Counted from the first letter of the stretch, positions 18,051 to 27,328 are shown. The stretch is 64,000 nucleotides of DNA from Bin5 sp965218625 (GCA_965218625.1 CBDCLG010000023.1:62001-126000); one strand, 5' to 3'. Notes: generated by a model not told the origin, from the letters alone. A program made the numbers and translations.

Positions 18051-19664
18051 ATGGTCGAAATGACTGAGAAGTTCAGTATTCTGGTGAGCGACAAGCTGTC
18101 TGAGAAGGGGCTGCAACCGCTTCTTCTCGACGAAAACGTCTGCGTGGAAGTGCGTACCGATCTCAGCCCGATGGAGCTGGAGTCGGCGATTCCCGGCTAC
18201 GATGCGCTGCTGGTCCGCAGCAGCACAGTGGTGACGGCTGCCGTGATTCAGGCCGGCAAGCGACTGCAGGCGGTCGGGCGGGCCGGCACGGGCGTGGACA
18301 ATATCGACGTCGAAGCGGCCACGCGGGCGGGGGTGACTGTCGTCAACACGCCGACAGGGAACACGGTCGCGGCCGCGGAGCACACGGTGGCGATGCTGAT
18401 GGCGCTGGCGCGCAACGTTGCGCAGGCCGACCGCCATATTCGGGCCTGTCAGTGGAACCGCAGCCAGTTCGTCGGCACCGAGGTACGCGACAAGGCGCTC
18501 GGTATCGTCGGGCTCGGCCGCATCGCGCAGGAGGTGCTGCAGGTTGCGCTCAGCCTGGGCATGCGCGTCTTCGCCCATGACCCCTTTGTGAGCGTGGAGT
18601 ACGCCTCGCAGCGGGGCGTGACCCTGCTCTCGCTCGATGAGATGCTGCCGCAGGTCGATTTCCTCACTGTGCATGTGCCGCTCAACGACGCGACGCGTCA
18701 CATGATCGACGCGCAGCGCCTGCGGCAGATGAAGCCGGGCGCGCGCGTGCTTAACGTCGCCCGCGGCGGAATCATCGACGAGTGTGCGCTGGCCGCCGCG
18801 ATTGAAGAGGGCCACATCAGCGGCGCGGCGCTGGATGTGTTCGAGCGCGAACCTCTGCCGGGCGAAAGCCCGTTGCGAAAGAGCGACAGGATTATCCTCA
18901 CGCCACACTTGGGCGCGAGCACGATTGAGGCGATGGACCGCGTGGCCGAGGACGTGTCGCTTCAGGTGCTGGATATTCTCAACGGCAGGCCGGCCCGCTA
19001 CGCCGTAAATGCGCCGATTGTGCCGCCCACTGCGCTGCGGACTGTCATACCTTTTATCGACTTGGCGGAACGAATGGGCCGCTTTTTACGTCAGATAGAT
19101 GAGAAGGGTATAACGCGTTTGGAGATCACAGGACACGGACCTGTGACCGATATCGACATGGCCTACATTGCGGCATCGGCGATCCGCGGCGTTCTTTCCG
19201 GTGTGGTCGAGGAGCGGGTCAACCTGGTAAACGCCGAGCTGCTGGCCAAAGGACGCGGCATCGAGATTGTGCAGCGAAAAATGCCGGATCACGAGCGGTA
19301 CAAGAGCATGATCACGTTGCGGTTAACCAGCGCGAGCGGAGTAAACAAAGTGCTGGGCACGGTCCTGCTCGACGAACCGACAATCGTGGCAATCAACGAC
19401 CTTTGGGTGGAGTTCCCGGCCGAAGGCAACCTGCTGCTGGCATCGCATACCGATCGACCGGGCATCATCGGCAAAGTGGGTACCCTGCTGGGCCGTTCGG
19501 ATGTCAATATCAGTTTCATGCACGTGGGCCGTCGCGCGCCGCGCGGCGAAGCTATCATGGTATTGGGCACGGACGAGCAGACGCCGGCCGCGGTCCTGTA
19601 CGAGTTGGCCGGAATACAGGACATTCGCTGGCTGAAGGCTGTCGAGCTGTGCGAAGAGTTATGA
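18051..19664 (+). CDS. serA: D-3-phosphoglycerate dehydrogenase
   Basis: The 537-residue enzyme catalyses the first step of serine synthesis, NAD-dependent oxidation of 3-phosphoglycerate. It has the D-2-hydroxyacid dehydrogenase fold: GRAGTGVDNID, the nucleotide-binding GIVGLGRIAQE, NVARGGIIDE, and LTPHLGAST with the catalytic His. The ASB domain (residues ~320-450) and a C-terminal ACT domain (LLLASHTDRPGIIGKVGTLL) make it the long form known from actinobacteria and many other phyla; the ACT domain usually binds serine for feedback. An alternative start is the ATG at 18060. Its stop overlaps the next start (ATGA). Confidence 0.96.
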   Translation: MVEMTEKFSILVSDKLSEKGLQPLLLDENVCVEVRTDLSPMELESAIPGYDALLVRSSTVVTAAVIQAGKRLQAVGRAGTGVDNIDVEAATRAGVTVVNTPTGNTVAAAEHTVAMLMALARNVAQADRHIRACQWNRSQFVGTEVRDKALGIVGLGRIAQEVLQVALSLGMRVFAHDPFVSVEYASQRGVTLLSLDEMLPQVDFLTVHVPLNDATRHMIDAQRLRQMKPGARVLNVARGGIIDECALAAAIEEGHISGAALDVFEREPLPGESPLRKSDRIILTPHLGASTIEAMDRVAEDVSLQVLDILNGRPARYAVNAPIVPPTALRTVIPFIDLAERMGRFLRQIDEKGITRLEITGHGPVTDIDMAYIAASAIRGVLSGVVEERVNLVNAELLAKGRGIEIVQRKMPDHERYKSMITLRLTSASGVNKVLGTVLLDEPTIVAINDLWVEFPAEGNLLLASHTDRPGIIGKVGTLLGRSDVNISFMHVGRRAPRGEAIMVLGTDEQTPAAVLYELAGIQDIRWLKAVELCEEL

Positions 19665-20575
19665 GCAAAGATCCCTCACTATCTGACTGTTTCTGGGACA
19701 AAACGGAGATCGCAAGAGAAGAGTTCTGGCACCGATCCCCCGGTAGCCGCCAACTGCACCCGGCTGCACTCGGAGAAGGCCGCAACGATGCCGCGATTTC
19801 CGGCCCTCCGGCAGGCGCGGCAGAAGGCACAGGCTCTTCGCCTCGCCCGCTGCTGGCCCTGGTCGCGCTGGGCCTGGTCTGGGTAGGGCCGATTGTTGCC
19901 TGCGGCAGCTTTCAGCCTCGCCCAACGCCGTCACCGCAACCGGTCATCGCAACGGCCACTCCGCTTTCTCCCGCAGCCGTTCAGGCCCCGGCCACAGCCG
20001 CGCCAACCCTGTCTCCTCCAGCCACTGCCACTGCCCTGCCTTCGCCTACCCCGACTATCACGGTCCAAAACCGCCTGAATGTCGGTGACCAGGCCCGCAT
20101 CGTCGCCGACACAGGCCTCAACATCCGCGAGCAACCCAGCACGAACGCACCGGTCGTCATCCTTCTGGCCCAGGGCAAGCGTGTCCTCGTCCTGGAGGGC
20201 CCTGTCGCCTCGGACGGCTACATCTGGTGGAAAGTGGATGACAACCAGGGCAATATCGGCTGGATAGCCGGCGGCGACGGCAGCGAGGAATGGATTTCGC
20301 CCCAGGTTGGAGAGCCCCGCCCCGTCAATCGTTCCCCCATCGTCGGCGACCGTGTCGTCGTCACCCTCGCCGGCGAACTGAGTATACGCGCGCTTCCCGG
20401 CGTGAGCTCGCCCCTCGTATCACGCGCCCGCACAAATCAGCAGTTCAACGTAGTGGCCGGCCCCCAGTCGGCCGACAACTACTTCTGGTATCAGATCCGT
20501 TCCGACGACGGGCGCGTTGAAGGATGGGCGGCCGACGGGCGCGACGGGGAGCGCTGGCTCACGCCACTCGAGTAG
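19661..20575 (+). CDS. Membrane-anchored protein with two bacterial SH3 domains
   Basis: The ATG overlaps the serA stop (ATGA), with GAAGAG upstream, so translation is likely coupled; an upstream extension of the frame inside serA is not credible. The 304-residue product has about 60 unusual N-terminal residues, a hydrophobic segment LLALVALGLVWVGPIVAC that ends like a lipobox (IVAC), a Pro/Thr/Ala-rich linker, and two SH3b repeats (TGLNIREQPSTNAPVV and ELSIRALPGVSSPLV, each followed by W-x-K/Q motifs). SH3b domains commonly bind cell-wall peptides. Either a late internal start gives a true lipoprotein, or the N-terminus stays in the cytoplasm. Confidence 0.75.
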   Translation: MSKDPSLSDCFWDKTEIAREEFWHRSPGSRQLHPAALGEGRNDAAISGPPAGAAEGTGSSPRPLLALVALGLVWVGPIVACGSFQPRPTPSPQPVIATATPLSPAAVQAPATAAPTLSPPATATALPSPTPTITVQNRLNVGDQARIVADTGLNIREQPSTNAPVVILLAQGKRVLVLEGPVASDGYIWWKVDDNQGNIGWIAGGDGSEEWISPQVGEPRPVNRSPIVGDRVVVTLAGELSIRALPGVSSPLVSRARTNQQFNVVAGPQSADNYFWYQIRSDDGRVEGWAADGRDGERWLTPLE

Positions 20576-20593
20576 ATTGCTGCGGGGATAAAG

Positions 20594-21847
20594 TCAGGCG
20601 GACTGCAGGCACAGCCGCCGCAGAGCGGTTTCGAGCACCAGGACGGCCTGCCAGTACTCGTCCAGCCGGATCTGCTCGTTCGGGGCGTGGTCCAGGCTGC
20701 TGTCGCCCGGTCCGTAGGCTGCAATCGGGCACCGCCACGCCGGGCCGACTACGTTCATGTCGCTAGTCCCGCTCTTGCTGACAAATCGAGGCCGGTCGGG
20801 AGTAACTTCACGGATGGCTGCCAGGAAACTGCGCACGAGCGCGTTCTGGCGACTGCCGCGCCAGGCCGGTTCCTGGCCGTGAACGCAAAACGCAAGCGCC
20901 GAATCCCCGCTGCCGAACCGATAACGTTGCCGAGCGGCGTCCGTGCCCTCGACATAGGGCCTGCGCGGCAGCGCTGAACAGTCGCCGGCGCGCGCCTGTG
21001 CCCACCGCCACACCTCCACCAAGAACGCGTCAACCTCGAAGTCGAGCGGCAGACGCAGCCCGATCTTGATCCACACGCGATCAAGCATCGCGTCGTCGGT
21101 CCGCGTGTTCACTTCCCTTAAGCCGGGCAGAAGCTGGTCGAATGTCTTGGGTCTGTCGCGGTTGAACTTCTCTGTATAGTCGCGGACCATATTCCACAGG
21201 TCAACCGCCACCGTGGCGACGCCCGGGTGGGGTCCGGCCGAGTGGGCCATCGGCCGTGCGGCCTGCATCTCCAGCAGCAGCCTCCCTTTGTAGCCCAGCG
21301 TGATCCGCGCAACGCCGCTCGGCTCACCGATTACACAGTAGTCGGGCACCGGCGCGCGCGCGCCGTCAAACCGATCGCGGATAAAGCGGGCGCCCTTGCT
21401 CGTCGCAGCCTCCTCCTCCACCGCGCCCACGACCACAATGCGCATATCGTTCTGCCGCGCCCAATGAGGGCCCAGGCGCGCCGCCGCGCAGGCGAAAGTT
21501 GCCAGTGGACCCTTCGCGTCAACGCTTCCCCGGCCGTGAAGGACAGGTCCATCGTCGCCCAATTCAACGCGCACCGGGATCTCCCCCGGCACCGTGTCGA
21601 TGTGTCCGAGCAGGATGACGGTCCGGTCCGCATCAACCGCGCCGATTTCGCCCACCGCATTGCCAGCGGCGTCAACCTCGCACCGTTCATATCCCAGCGA
21701 AAGCATCGACTCGACCAGGAAACGACTCGCCGCAAGCTCGTCGCCGCTCAGCGACGGTATCTCCAACAGCCTGGTCAGCAACGCCACCGCGTCAGCCCGG
21801 GAAACCACGCGCGTCGTCGCGCCCGAAGAAGCCGGACGATCTGTCAA
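20594..21847 (-). CDS. lysK: M20 metallopeptidase, LysK-type (LysW-lysine/ornithine hydrolase-like)
   Basis: The protein has the M20 di-zinc motifs LLGHIDTVPGEIPV, GRGSVDAKGPL and AVEEEAATSKGARF, plus KSGTSDMN and YGPGDSSLDHAPNE, which are close to LysK/ArgE-like deacylases of the LysW lysine pathway. Those enzymes release lysine or ornithine from the carrier protein LysW. No LysW or other lysine genes are in the window, so the substrate could also be an N-acyl amino acid. The frame runs to 21895, but that would overlap the PAC2 gene. A TTG at 21847 lies two bases past the PAC2 stop with GGAG upstream, and I use it. About 417 residues. Confidence 0.8.
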   Translation of the reverse strand: MTDRPASSGATTRVVSRADAVALLTRLLEIPSLSGDELAASRFLVESMLSLGYERCEVDAAGNAVGEIGAVDADRTVILLGHIDTVPGEIPVRVELGDDGPVLHGRGSVDAKGPLATFACAAARLGPHWARQNDMRIVVVGAVEEEAATSKGARFIRDRFDGARAPVPDYCVIGEPSGVARITLGYKGRLLLEMQAARPMAHSAGPHPGVATVAVDLWNMVRDYTEKFNRDRPKTFDQLLPGLREVNTRTDDAMLDRVWIKIGLRLPLDFEVDAFLVEVWRWAQARAGDCSALPRRPYVEGTDAARQRYRFGSGDSALAFCVHGQEPAWRGSRQNALVRSFLAAIREVTPDRPRFVSKSGTSDMNVVGPAWRCPIAAYGPGDSSLDHAPNEQIRLDEYWQAVLVLETALRRLCLQSA

Positions 21848-21849
21848 GA

Positions 21850-22770
21850 TCAGTTCTCCAGGTCGTCCAGCAGGTCGCCCAGCTCCCGCTCCCAAACGTC
21901 ATCGAGCGGCATGAATGGGTTCTCGGTGAACTCCTCCTCCAACTTCTGCATGTAGGCATGAACGTCGAGTTGAGGCGCCTGGCGCGCCAGCTCCTCCATC
22001 TGCTCTTCCATCGAAGTCGTCAGCTCGTCGCTCTGGATCCGCAGCTCTGAAAGGTCGATCCCCAGGTGAAACATGAAGTCCGCCCGGCGCAAGATGTCGT
22101 ACCAGGCCTTGACGTCGTCTTCGATGCGTACACTCTGCGCCGGCAGCATCACCTGGCCGAAATCATAGGCCGGCACAAAGCCGTGAAAGCAGATGTATTC
22201 GACGTTCCTCTGCCCGGCATGGTAGGCGAGATAGGAGCCAATCGTAGTTCCGCCTTCATAGTTCGAAAAACGCACTGCGTACTCCTCCATCTCCTTGCGC
22301 ATCTCCTCCATGCTGAATACACAGGAGATATCCCGGTCCTTGTTGAACGGCATTGCCCCGTATACGCCTCCAACCGCCATAATTCGTCCGACCTCGAGGG
22401 CTTCGGCAACATCGAGAAAGGCTTCGGCGTACTCCTCCTCGTTGACGTGCGGCTCCTCGCCGAGGAAAATAACGAGCCCCTTCTCGCCGAATTCGGCATA
22501 GTGCAACTCCGACTTGATGACCCGCATCTCCTGAACGACCCCTTCCTTCGTATGCACCTCGGGCCGCAGCAGGTGATGCGCACCCGGCATCTGGAAAAGA
22601 AAAAATCGGTCGCGGCTGATTTCGCCGATCTTGCGCGCCTCCAGCTTCTGGATCAGGTATGCGGGCAGTCCCGATGAAATCGAACCGGCGTCGGCCCACT
22701 GGTGCCAGCCGGCGATCATCACCTTCTCTTTTGCCGCCGGCGTCTCCCATAGGTGAACTCGGTCGTCCAT
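21850..22770 (-). CDS. PAC2 family protein
   Basis: The 306-residue protein matches the PAC2 (proteasome assembly chaperone 2-like) family found in archaea, actinobacteria and Chloroflexota: VMIAGWHQWADAGSISSGL, LVIFLGEEPH, IMAVGGVYGAMPF and GSYLAYHAGQRNVEYICFHG. The family's bacterial role is undefined. The long C-terminal acidic helix (DELTTSMEEQMEELARQAPQ) is also typical. The start has GAGGT at 7 bases. It is tightly linked to the downstream lysK-like gene, probably as an operon. Confidence 0.85.
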   Translation of the reverse strand: MDDRVHLWETPAAKEKVMIAGWHQWADAGSISSGLPAYLIQKLEARKIGEISRDRFFLFQMPGAHHLLRPEVHTKEGVVQEMRVIKSELHYAEFGEKGLVIFLGEEPHVNEEEYAEAFLDVAEALEVGRIMAVGGVYGAMPFNKDRDISCVFSMEEMRKEMEEYAVRFSNYEGGTTIGSYLAYHAGQRNVEYICFHGFVPAYDFGQVMLPAQSVRIEDDVKAWYDILRRADFMFHLGIDLSELRIQSDELTTSMEEQMEELARQAPQLDVHAYMQKLEEEFTENPFMPLDDVWERELGDLLDDLEN

Positions 22771-22815
22771 TTTAAGACCTCGATTTCGCTGCGTGATTCG
22801 TGCGATGAGTATGGA

Positions 22816-23715
22816 TCACGGTCGCTGCATCCGGAAGACAATCACCGGCGGGATTTCGCTGAAGTTCGGTCCCCAGCCAAGCTCGTGCCTGCCAGGCGGA
22901 TGCGTAGCAGGAAACGCCCGTTCTTCGATTCCGTTCAAAACAAACCCTGCCTCCAGACCGACGTTCAGTAACATATCGAGCGGGCGGTGAAAGTAGGGCT
23001 GCGGCGTCGGCTGTCCGCGCAACGCCAGCCCCCGGCGCATCGTCGGCGTCATATAGGCGCTCACGCGTACACCGTACTTCAAAATGAGCTCGCCGTCCCG
23101 GTCCTCGAACTCAGAGTAGCGTGTGGCGTCGGCCTGGTTGAAACAGGGATGCACCATCGAAAAAACGAAGCGGCCGCCCGGCTTTAGCAGCTTATACAGA
23201 TTGCGGAAGAGAGGCTCGATCTCGGCCATGTCGAACAGCGCCATATTGCACAGCGCGCTGTCGAAACCCGCCTGTCCCAACGCCCGCAATCCCTGCTCGT
23301 CGCCGGCGTCAAGCACGTGGTACTCGATCTTCCCGTCAGCGGCCGACGTGCGGCTCCTGGCCCTCGAAATCATCCCTTCCGCCACATCGAATGCGACAAC
23401 CCGCGCGCCCAAACGGCCCAGCCTTCTGCTGGTCAGCCCGTTTCCGCAGGCGATGTCCAACACACTCTGTCCCGGCTCAACTGCCAGCAACTTCTCCGTG
23501 ACCGGCCAGCACAGCACGTTCACAAAGTCATTGCCTTCGCCCATATACTCATCCCAGTACGCCGAATTCTCGTTCCAGACCCGCTCGACTTCGTCCCGGA
23601 AGCCGGCAAAGACCGTCTCTTCGTTCGCCATGAGTTCGTTCACGCCGGCTGCGGCCGCCTTTGCGTCAACGGCAACTGCTCGGACCGTCTGCTCGCGGCC
23701 GTTGGACTCGGTCAC
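22816..23715 (-). CDS. Class I SAM-dependent methyltransferase
   Basis: Motif I VLDIACGNGLTSRRLGRLGA, motif II VVAFDVAEGMI, and LLKPGGRFVFSMVHPCFN (post-IV region) define a small-molecule methyltransferase of the UbiE-like type. The frame is open to 23775, but a GTG at 23715 is preceded by AGGAG at 7 bases, so I choose it (299 residues). The C-terminal part (HRPLDMLLNVGLEAGFVL, GPNFSEIPPVIVFRM) matches a common methyltransferase tail involved in substrate selection. The substrate is unknown. Repeat copy 2 lies just upstream and could carry or disturb its promoter. Confidence 0.85.
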   Translation of the reverse strand: MTESNGREQTVRAVAVDAKAAAAGVNELMANEETVFAGFRDEVERVWNENSAYWDEYMGEGNDFVNVLCWPVTEKLLAVEPGQSVLDIACGNGLTSRRLGRLGARVVAFDVAEGMISRARSRTSAADGKIEYHVLDAGDEQGLRALGQAGFDSALCNMALFDMAEIEPLFRNLYKLLKPGGRFVFSMVHPCFNQADATRYSEFEDRDGELILKYGVRVSAYMTPTMRRGLALRGQPTPQPYFHRPLDMLLNVGLEAGFVLNGIEERAFPATHPPGRHELGWGPNFSEIPPVIVFRMQRP

Positions 23716-23840
23716 TCGTTCGCTCCTGTGGGATCGTTGGCCGCCGCGCCCGCATCCCTTGCGCGGCTCTCGCATCAGACGGCCCTTCGCAACATTCTAC
23801 CACATGCCGAGGCTCACCGGACACAGGTCCTTTAGCCTAC

Positions 23841-24067
23841 CAGGGCAATCGCATCTAAATCTGGACGCCAAAATAACCCACAAAGGGCACCCACAAGGGG
23901 CGCCCCTACCAATTGTCATTCGTTTTCGGCCAGGAATCCGAACTTCAGGAGGGCACCCACAAGGGGTGCCCCTACGATGATATGCACTGTTTTCGGCAGT
24001 TTTTTCGGAGTTGGGCTCGAATCAGGTAGTGTCGCCGGTCTTGGCCCAATGCGTTGCAATCGCCCTG
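23841..24067 (+). repeat. MITE-like dispersed element, copy 2
   Basis: A 227-bp copy in the same orientation as copy 1, with an identical 20-bp left end and a more diverged right end (14 of 20 pairing). Its middle has a second copy of the GC-rich palindrome (23949-23974) in place of the CTTAAGAATTCGCGACC segment of copies 1 and 3. No flanking duplication is visible (CTAC on the left, TTTG on the right). The rest of the 23716-24225 interval holds no gene that I can see. Confidence 0.78.
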
Positions 24068-24225
24068 TTTGCCTGCTTGCAGTTCAGGTATCCTGGGTAT
24101 GATCGGTCGCCCAGCCCTGCCCGGCCAATTGGGATCGACAACAACCGCCTTCCCCGGCTCCGCCGCCGGATCGGGTCATTGAGCCAGTTCCGGAGCGGAA
24201 ATCAACGTAGCCGTTCAAGGGCCTT

Positions 24226-25140
24226 TCAGTCCACCAGGTCCATCAGGTCGAACACGGGTCCGTGAACGCAAGCGCGCGTAAAGCCTCCCCTGCCGGTCGG
24301 AACGACGCAGACGAGACAGGCGCCGACAGCGCACACCAGGTCGGCCTTCACCAGGACCTGGACGAAATTTCTGTCTGTGCGGAAACGGCTCTCCCCGATC
24401 ACGCGTTTAAGCTCGCTGTAGCGGGAGGCCGGTACGCCGGCGCATATCCGGTCGGCCCAGGCGGCCGTCTGGCGCAGCTGCTCCAGCCACTCGAACTCAT
24501 CCGCCGCCGTCCGCACCTCCACCTGCACGGGCAGCCACGGAATCAGCGCCGCCAATTCCTCTTCGCCGCCGGCCCGCAAGAGAACTGTTGCCCGCCCCCC
24601 GCGGTCAAGCGACTGCTCACAGAGGAAATGGAGCTGCCAGAACCATGCCGGGTCATCGGAAATGTCAACCGCGACCAGCAGGTTGTGCGGTTCAGCGGGG
24701 ACCGAAAAACCGTTGCCGAACGGCCCCAAAAGGTTGAGTGGGTCGCCCGGTCCGCGTTGCGCCAGCCAGAGAAGGGCGGGATCGCCGCCGTCCTGCCCCC
24801 GGCTCTCGTGCGCTGCATCGCGCCGTGGAAAAACCTGGCCCTTGCCTGGGTAGAGCCGCCAATAGTCGCCCTGCTCTCTCGATTGACGGCCGCAAATGAA
24901 CAGCGTTCGCCGCAGATAGATCGACCAGTCGCAGGCCCGCTCGATGTCAACCTCGCTGCTGCAGCGCGCCAGGAAATACCGCCCCGCAAGGTTTTGCGAT
25001 CGCGGAACCGCGCCCTGGGGCACGCGCAGGTCGAACGGGAGTCCCGCTTCGACCGGTTCTGTAAACTGCCCCACCAGCGGGCGGGGCGGCCCTGCCTCCT
25101 TCTCTCCTGGCTTCATATCAAATGTCCCGGCGCCCGGCAC
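24226..25140 (-). CDS. pyrK: Dihydroorotate dehydrogenase electron-transfer subunit (PyrK-like)
   Basis: The 304-residue protein ends with the PyrK [2Fe-2S] signature: Cys270, Cys275, Cys278 and Cys291 in CAVGACLVCVVPTG...ACVHGPVF. Upstream are GDPLNLLGPFGNGFSV, the family's FAD/NAD-binding segment, and an N-terminal RVPQGAVPRSQNLAGRYFLARC region corresponding to the FAD-binding beta barrel. PyrK passes electrons from the PyrD subunit to NAD. No pyrD is in the window. The protein is somewhat longer and more divergent than typical PyrK (about 260 residues). The GTG start at 25140 is uncertain; ATG at 25116 is possible. Confidence 0.8.
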   Translation of the reverse strand: MPGAGTFDMKPGEKEAGPPRPLVGQFTEPVEAGLPFDLRVPQGAVPRSQNLAGRYFLARCSSEVDIERACDWSIYLRRTLFICGRQSREQGDYWRLYPGKGQVFPRRDAAHESRGQDGGDPALLWLAQRGPGDPLNLLGPFGNGFSVPAEPHNLLVAVDISDDPAWFWQLHFLCEQSLDRGGRATVLLRAGGEEELAALIPWLPVQVEVRTAADEFEWLEQLRQTAAWADRICAGVPASRYSELKRVIGESRFRTDRNFVQVLVKADLVCAVGACLVCVVPTGRGGFTRACVHGPVFDLMDLVD

Positions 25141-25200
25141 GCCTGCGCCGGCCGCGGCGAGACCCTCCCCGCAGCCTTTCCTCCCGTCGCCGGACTCAAG

Positions 25201-25413
25201 TCACTCTTTCCCGTCAGGGCCTTCCGCGTCGTCCTGCTCGACGTCCGCCGGCGCGGACCGCCTCCTGCGGGGAAACGGGCGCCTCTTGACCAGCGGCCCC
25301 GGCTCGATGATGGCGAGGATTAAGACGACAACGATGCCACCGATCGCGACAGCAGCCAGTACCTGCCACAAGAGCGCGTTTGGGTCCACCAAAAGAATGC
25401 CGAATTGAAACAT
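25201..25413 (-). CDS. Small single-pass membrane protein
   Basis: From the ATG at 25413 the product is 70 residues: MFQFGILLVDPNALLWQ, one long membrane helix (LAAVAIGGIVVVLILAII), and a basic then acidic tail (KRRPFPRRRRSAPADVEQDD). The frame is open further upstream, with a TTG at 25461 possible. It lies about 60 bases upstream of pyrK on the same strand. No family recognised. Confidence 0.5.
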   Translation of the reverse strand: MFQFGILLVDPNALLWQVLAAVAIGGIVVVLILAIIEPGPLVKRRPFPRRRRSAPADVEQDDAEGPDGKE

Positions 25414-25520
25414 TTCAATGACCGCCCGCTTCCAAGGAACGAAACGCCCTCCAACCTGCAAGCCAGGACCCGCATGTGTCGATCGCCTGCTCGGATGTTC
25501 CTGGGAGCGCCCTAATTCTA

Positions 25521-25529
25521 TGGTACAAT
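25521..25529 (+). promoter_or_regulatory. Extended -10 promoter element for the DUF58 gene
   Basis: TGG followed by TACAAT gives an extended -10 (TGn plus hexamer) 168 bases before the DUF58 start, in the 283-bp gap between divergent genes. The -35 region is poor. Confidence 0.4.
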
Positions 25530-25696
25530 CTGGTCAGTTCTCGCCTGGCGGCCGCGCCGGAAGGTCTGAGCCGGATACCAAACCAGGTGCGTCGCTTGAC
25601 CGGACCCGCCGAGGCCTGCGCCGGTTCTGCCCAAAGCCCTTCCGGCCGAGTCCCGGCCCATTTTGACATAACTGTCTGCCAGCAGCCAATCGCATT

Positions 25697-27328
25697 GTGG
25701 TCACTGAGACACCACCCAACAAGGGAAACACCGCAAGGTTGCCGTTACGCCGACTGTCGCGGCGGGCGCTCGCCCGGCTCCTGAACCGCAATCTACCCGC
25801 GGCCCGACGCATCGAGCTGCGGAACGGGTGGCCCCTTTACTTCATTCCCTTGCTGCTCCTTATGCAGTTGCTCGGCCCAAGCCCGGTCTGGATTGCGCTT
25901 CTCGTTTCCCTTGTCATTGTCTACGCTGTCAGCTACGCCTGGTTGCGCTCTCAGGTCCTGCACATCTTCTTCGAACGGCGGCGCGAAGGCTCGATGTTGG
26001 TCGTGGGCGACGCGCTCCAGGAGCGTTTCGTGCTGAGAAACGACAGTTTCCTGCCGCTGCACTGGCTGGAGTTTGCCGACAGCTCGCGGCTGCCCGGCTA
26101 CAACCCGCGCCAGGTCGTCAGCTGCGGCGCCGGCAGCAGCTACCAGTGGAGGGCCGAGGCCCAGTGCGGCCAGCGAGGCGTCTTTCGGCTTGGGCCGTAC
26201 GCACTGCGGACAGGCGATCCCTTTGGACTTTTCAGCCTGGAGATCGAGAGCGCGGAATCCGAAACGCTTCTTGTCTATCCCCGCGTCGCGCTCATGCCAG
26301 CGATCGATCTGCCCAGTGGCAACCTCTCAGGACGGGACCGCCGCCGCAAGGCCTACAGCGGGACGGAGCGCGCGCCGGTCGTCAGGGCCTACCGTCCCGG
26401 CGACAGCCTGCGCCATGTTCACTGGCCTACCAGCGCCAGGCAGGGCGAACTGATCGTAACCGATGTAGAGACTGAACCGAGCGGAGACCTGTGGATCGTG
26501 CTCGATGTCAACCGGCGTGTTCAATCGGGAGAAGCGTCGACCAGCACCCTCGAAACCGGCATTGTCCTTGCGGCCAGCGCGGCGGCCGAATATCTGGGCG
26601 GGGGCGAACGCCGCTCAGTCGGCCTCCTAACCGCTCCAGCCCGCCAGTCCGGCTGGGAATCCGATGCCCTGGCAGGGGATTCGGCCGTTTCCGTACTGGA
26701 GGGACTCGCCGCGCAAGACGCCAACGGCGATCCCAGGCAGGACCGCGCAGACGAGTCGGACTCCCATCTTGTCGCCGTGCCGCCATTGCCCGGCAAGGGG
26801 CAGGTCTGGCGCATTCTGGCTGCGCTTGCGCCGGTTCAGGCCGGCGACCTGTCCCTGGAGCAACTGCTGCACCGCAGCCGCGGCGTATTCAGCGCCGGCC
26901 AAACTGTCCTGGTTGTCACTTCGGACGTGGTTTACGAAAGCTCAGACTGGGCGGCGGAACTCCTTCATCTGCGGCGCGGCGGCGTATCGTCAAGCGTTCT
27001 CGCCGTTACGCCCAGCGCGGATCCTGGCGGCTTCGAAACGGTCGATAGTGCCGCCAGGAATGGCGAGTCGGAAAATCAAGCGCCCGGTTCGCTGGAACCT
27101 GTCCCGCCCCGGGCAGAGGAGAGAGGGCCTCTCCTTTCCCACGCCGTTCTCGACGACAGCCAGTCGCAACTGGCCGAAATCCTGACCCGCTACGAAATCC
27201 CGGTCCAGTTCATGGCGGCGGGCACCGCTCTGACGCCCGCGCTCACCTACCGTCGCACGCGCACGGTCCTCCGCACCACCCCTTCCGGCGGGGTCGTCGC
27301 CTACGAAATCGAGGAGGATGTCGGTTGA
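25697..27328 (+). CDS. DUF58 membrane protein
   Basis: The 543-residue protein has an N-terminal double membrane segment (residues ~48-85) and the DUF58 core with AYRPGDSLRHVHWPTSAR (residues ~230-247), the defining Y-x-x-GD-x-x-R-x-x-x-W-x-x-SAR motif, followed by a vWA-like region (DLWIVLDVNRRVQ). In other bacteria DUF58 proteins work with a MoxR ATPase and a transglutaminase-like membrane protein. The transglutaminase partner follows directly here, but no MoxR gene is present. The start codon (GTG 25697) lacks a clear ribosome binding site. Confidence 0.87.
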   Translation: MVTETPPNKGNTARLPLRRLSRRALARLLNRNLPAARRIELRNGWPLYFIPLLLLMQLLGPSPVWIALLVSLVIVYAVSYAWLRSQVLHIFFERRREGSMLVVGDALQERFVLRNDSFLPLHWLEFADSSRLPGYNPRQVVSCGAGSSYQWRAEAQCGQRGVFRLGPYALRTGDPFGLFSLEIESAESETLLVYPRVALMPAIDLPSGNLSGRDRRRKAYSGTERAPVVRAYRPGDSLRHVHWPTSARQGELIVTDVETEPSGDLWIVLDVNRRVQSGEASTSTLETGIVLAASAAAEYLGGGERRSVGLLTAPARQSGWESDALAGDSAVSVLEGLAAQDANGDPRQDRADESDSHLVAVPPLPGKGQVWRILAALAPVQAGDLSLEQLLHRSRGVFSAGQTVLVVTSDVVYESSDWAAELLHLRRGGVSSSVLAVTPSADPGGFETVDSAARNGESENQAPGSLEPVPPRAEERGPLLSHAVLDDSQSQLAEILTRYEIPVQFMAAGTALTPALTYRRTRTVLRTTPSGGVVAYEIEEDVG

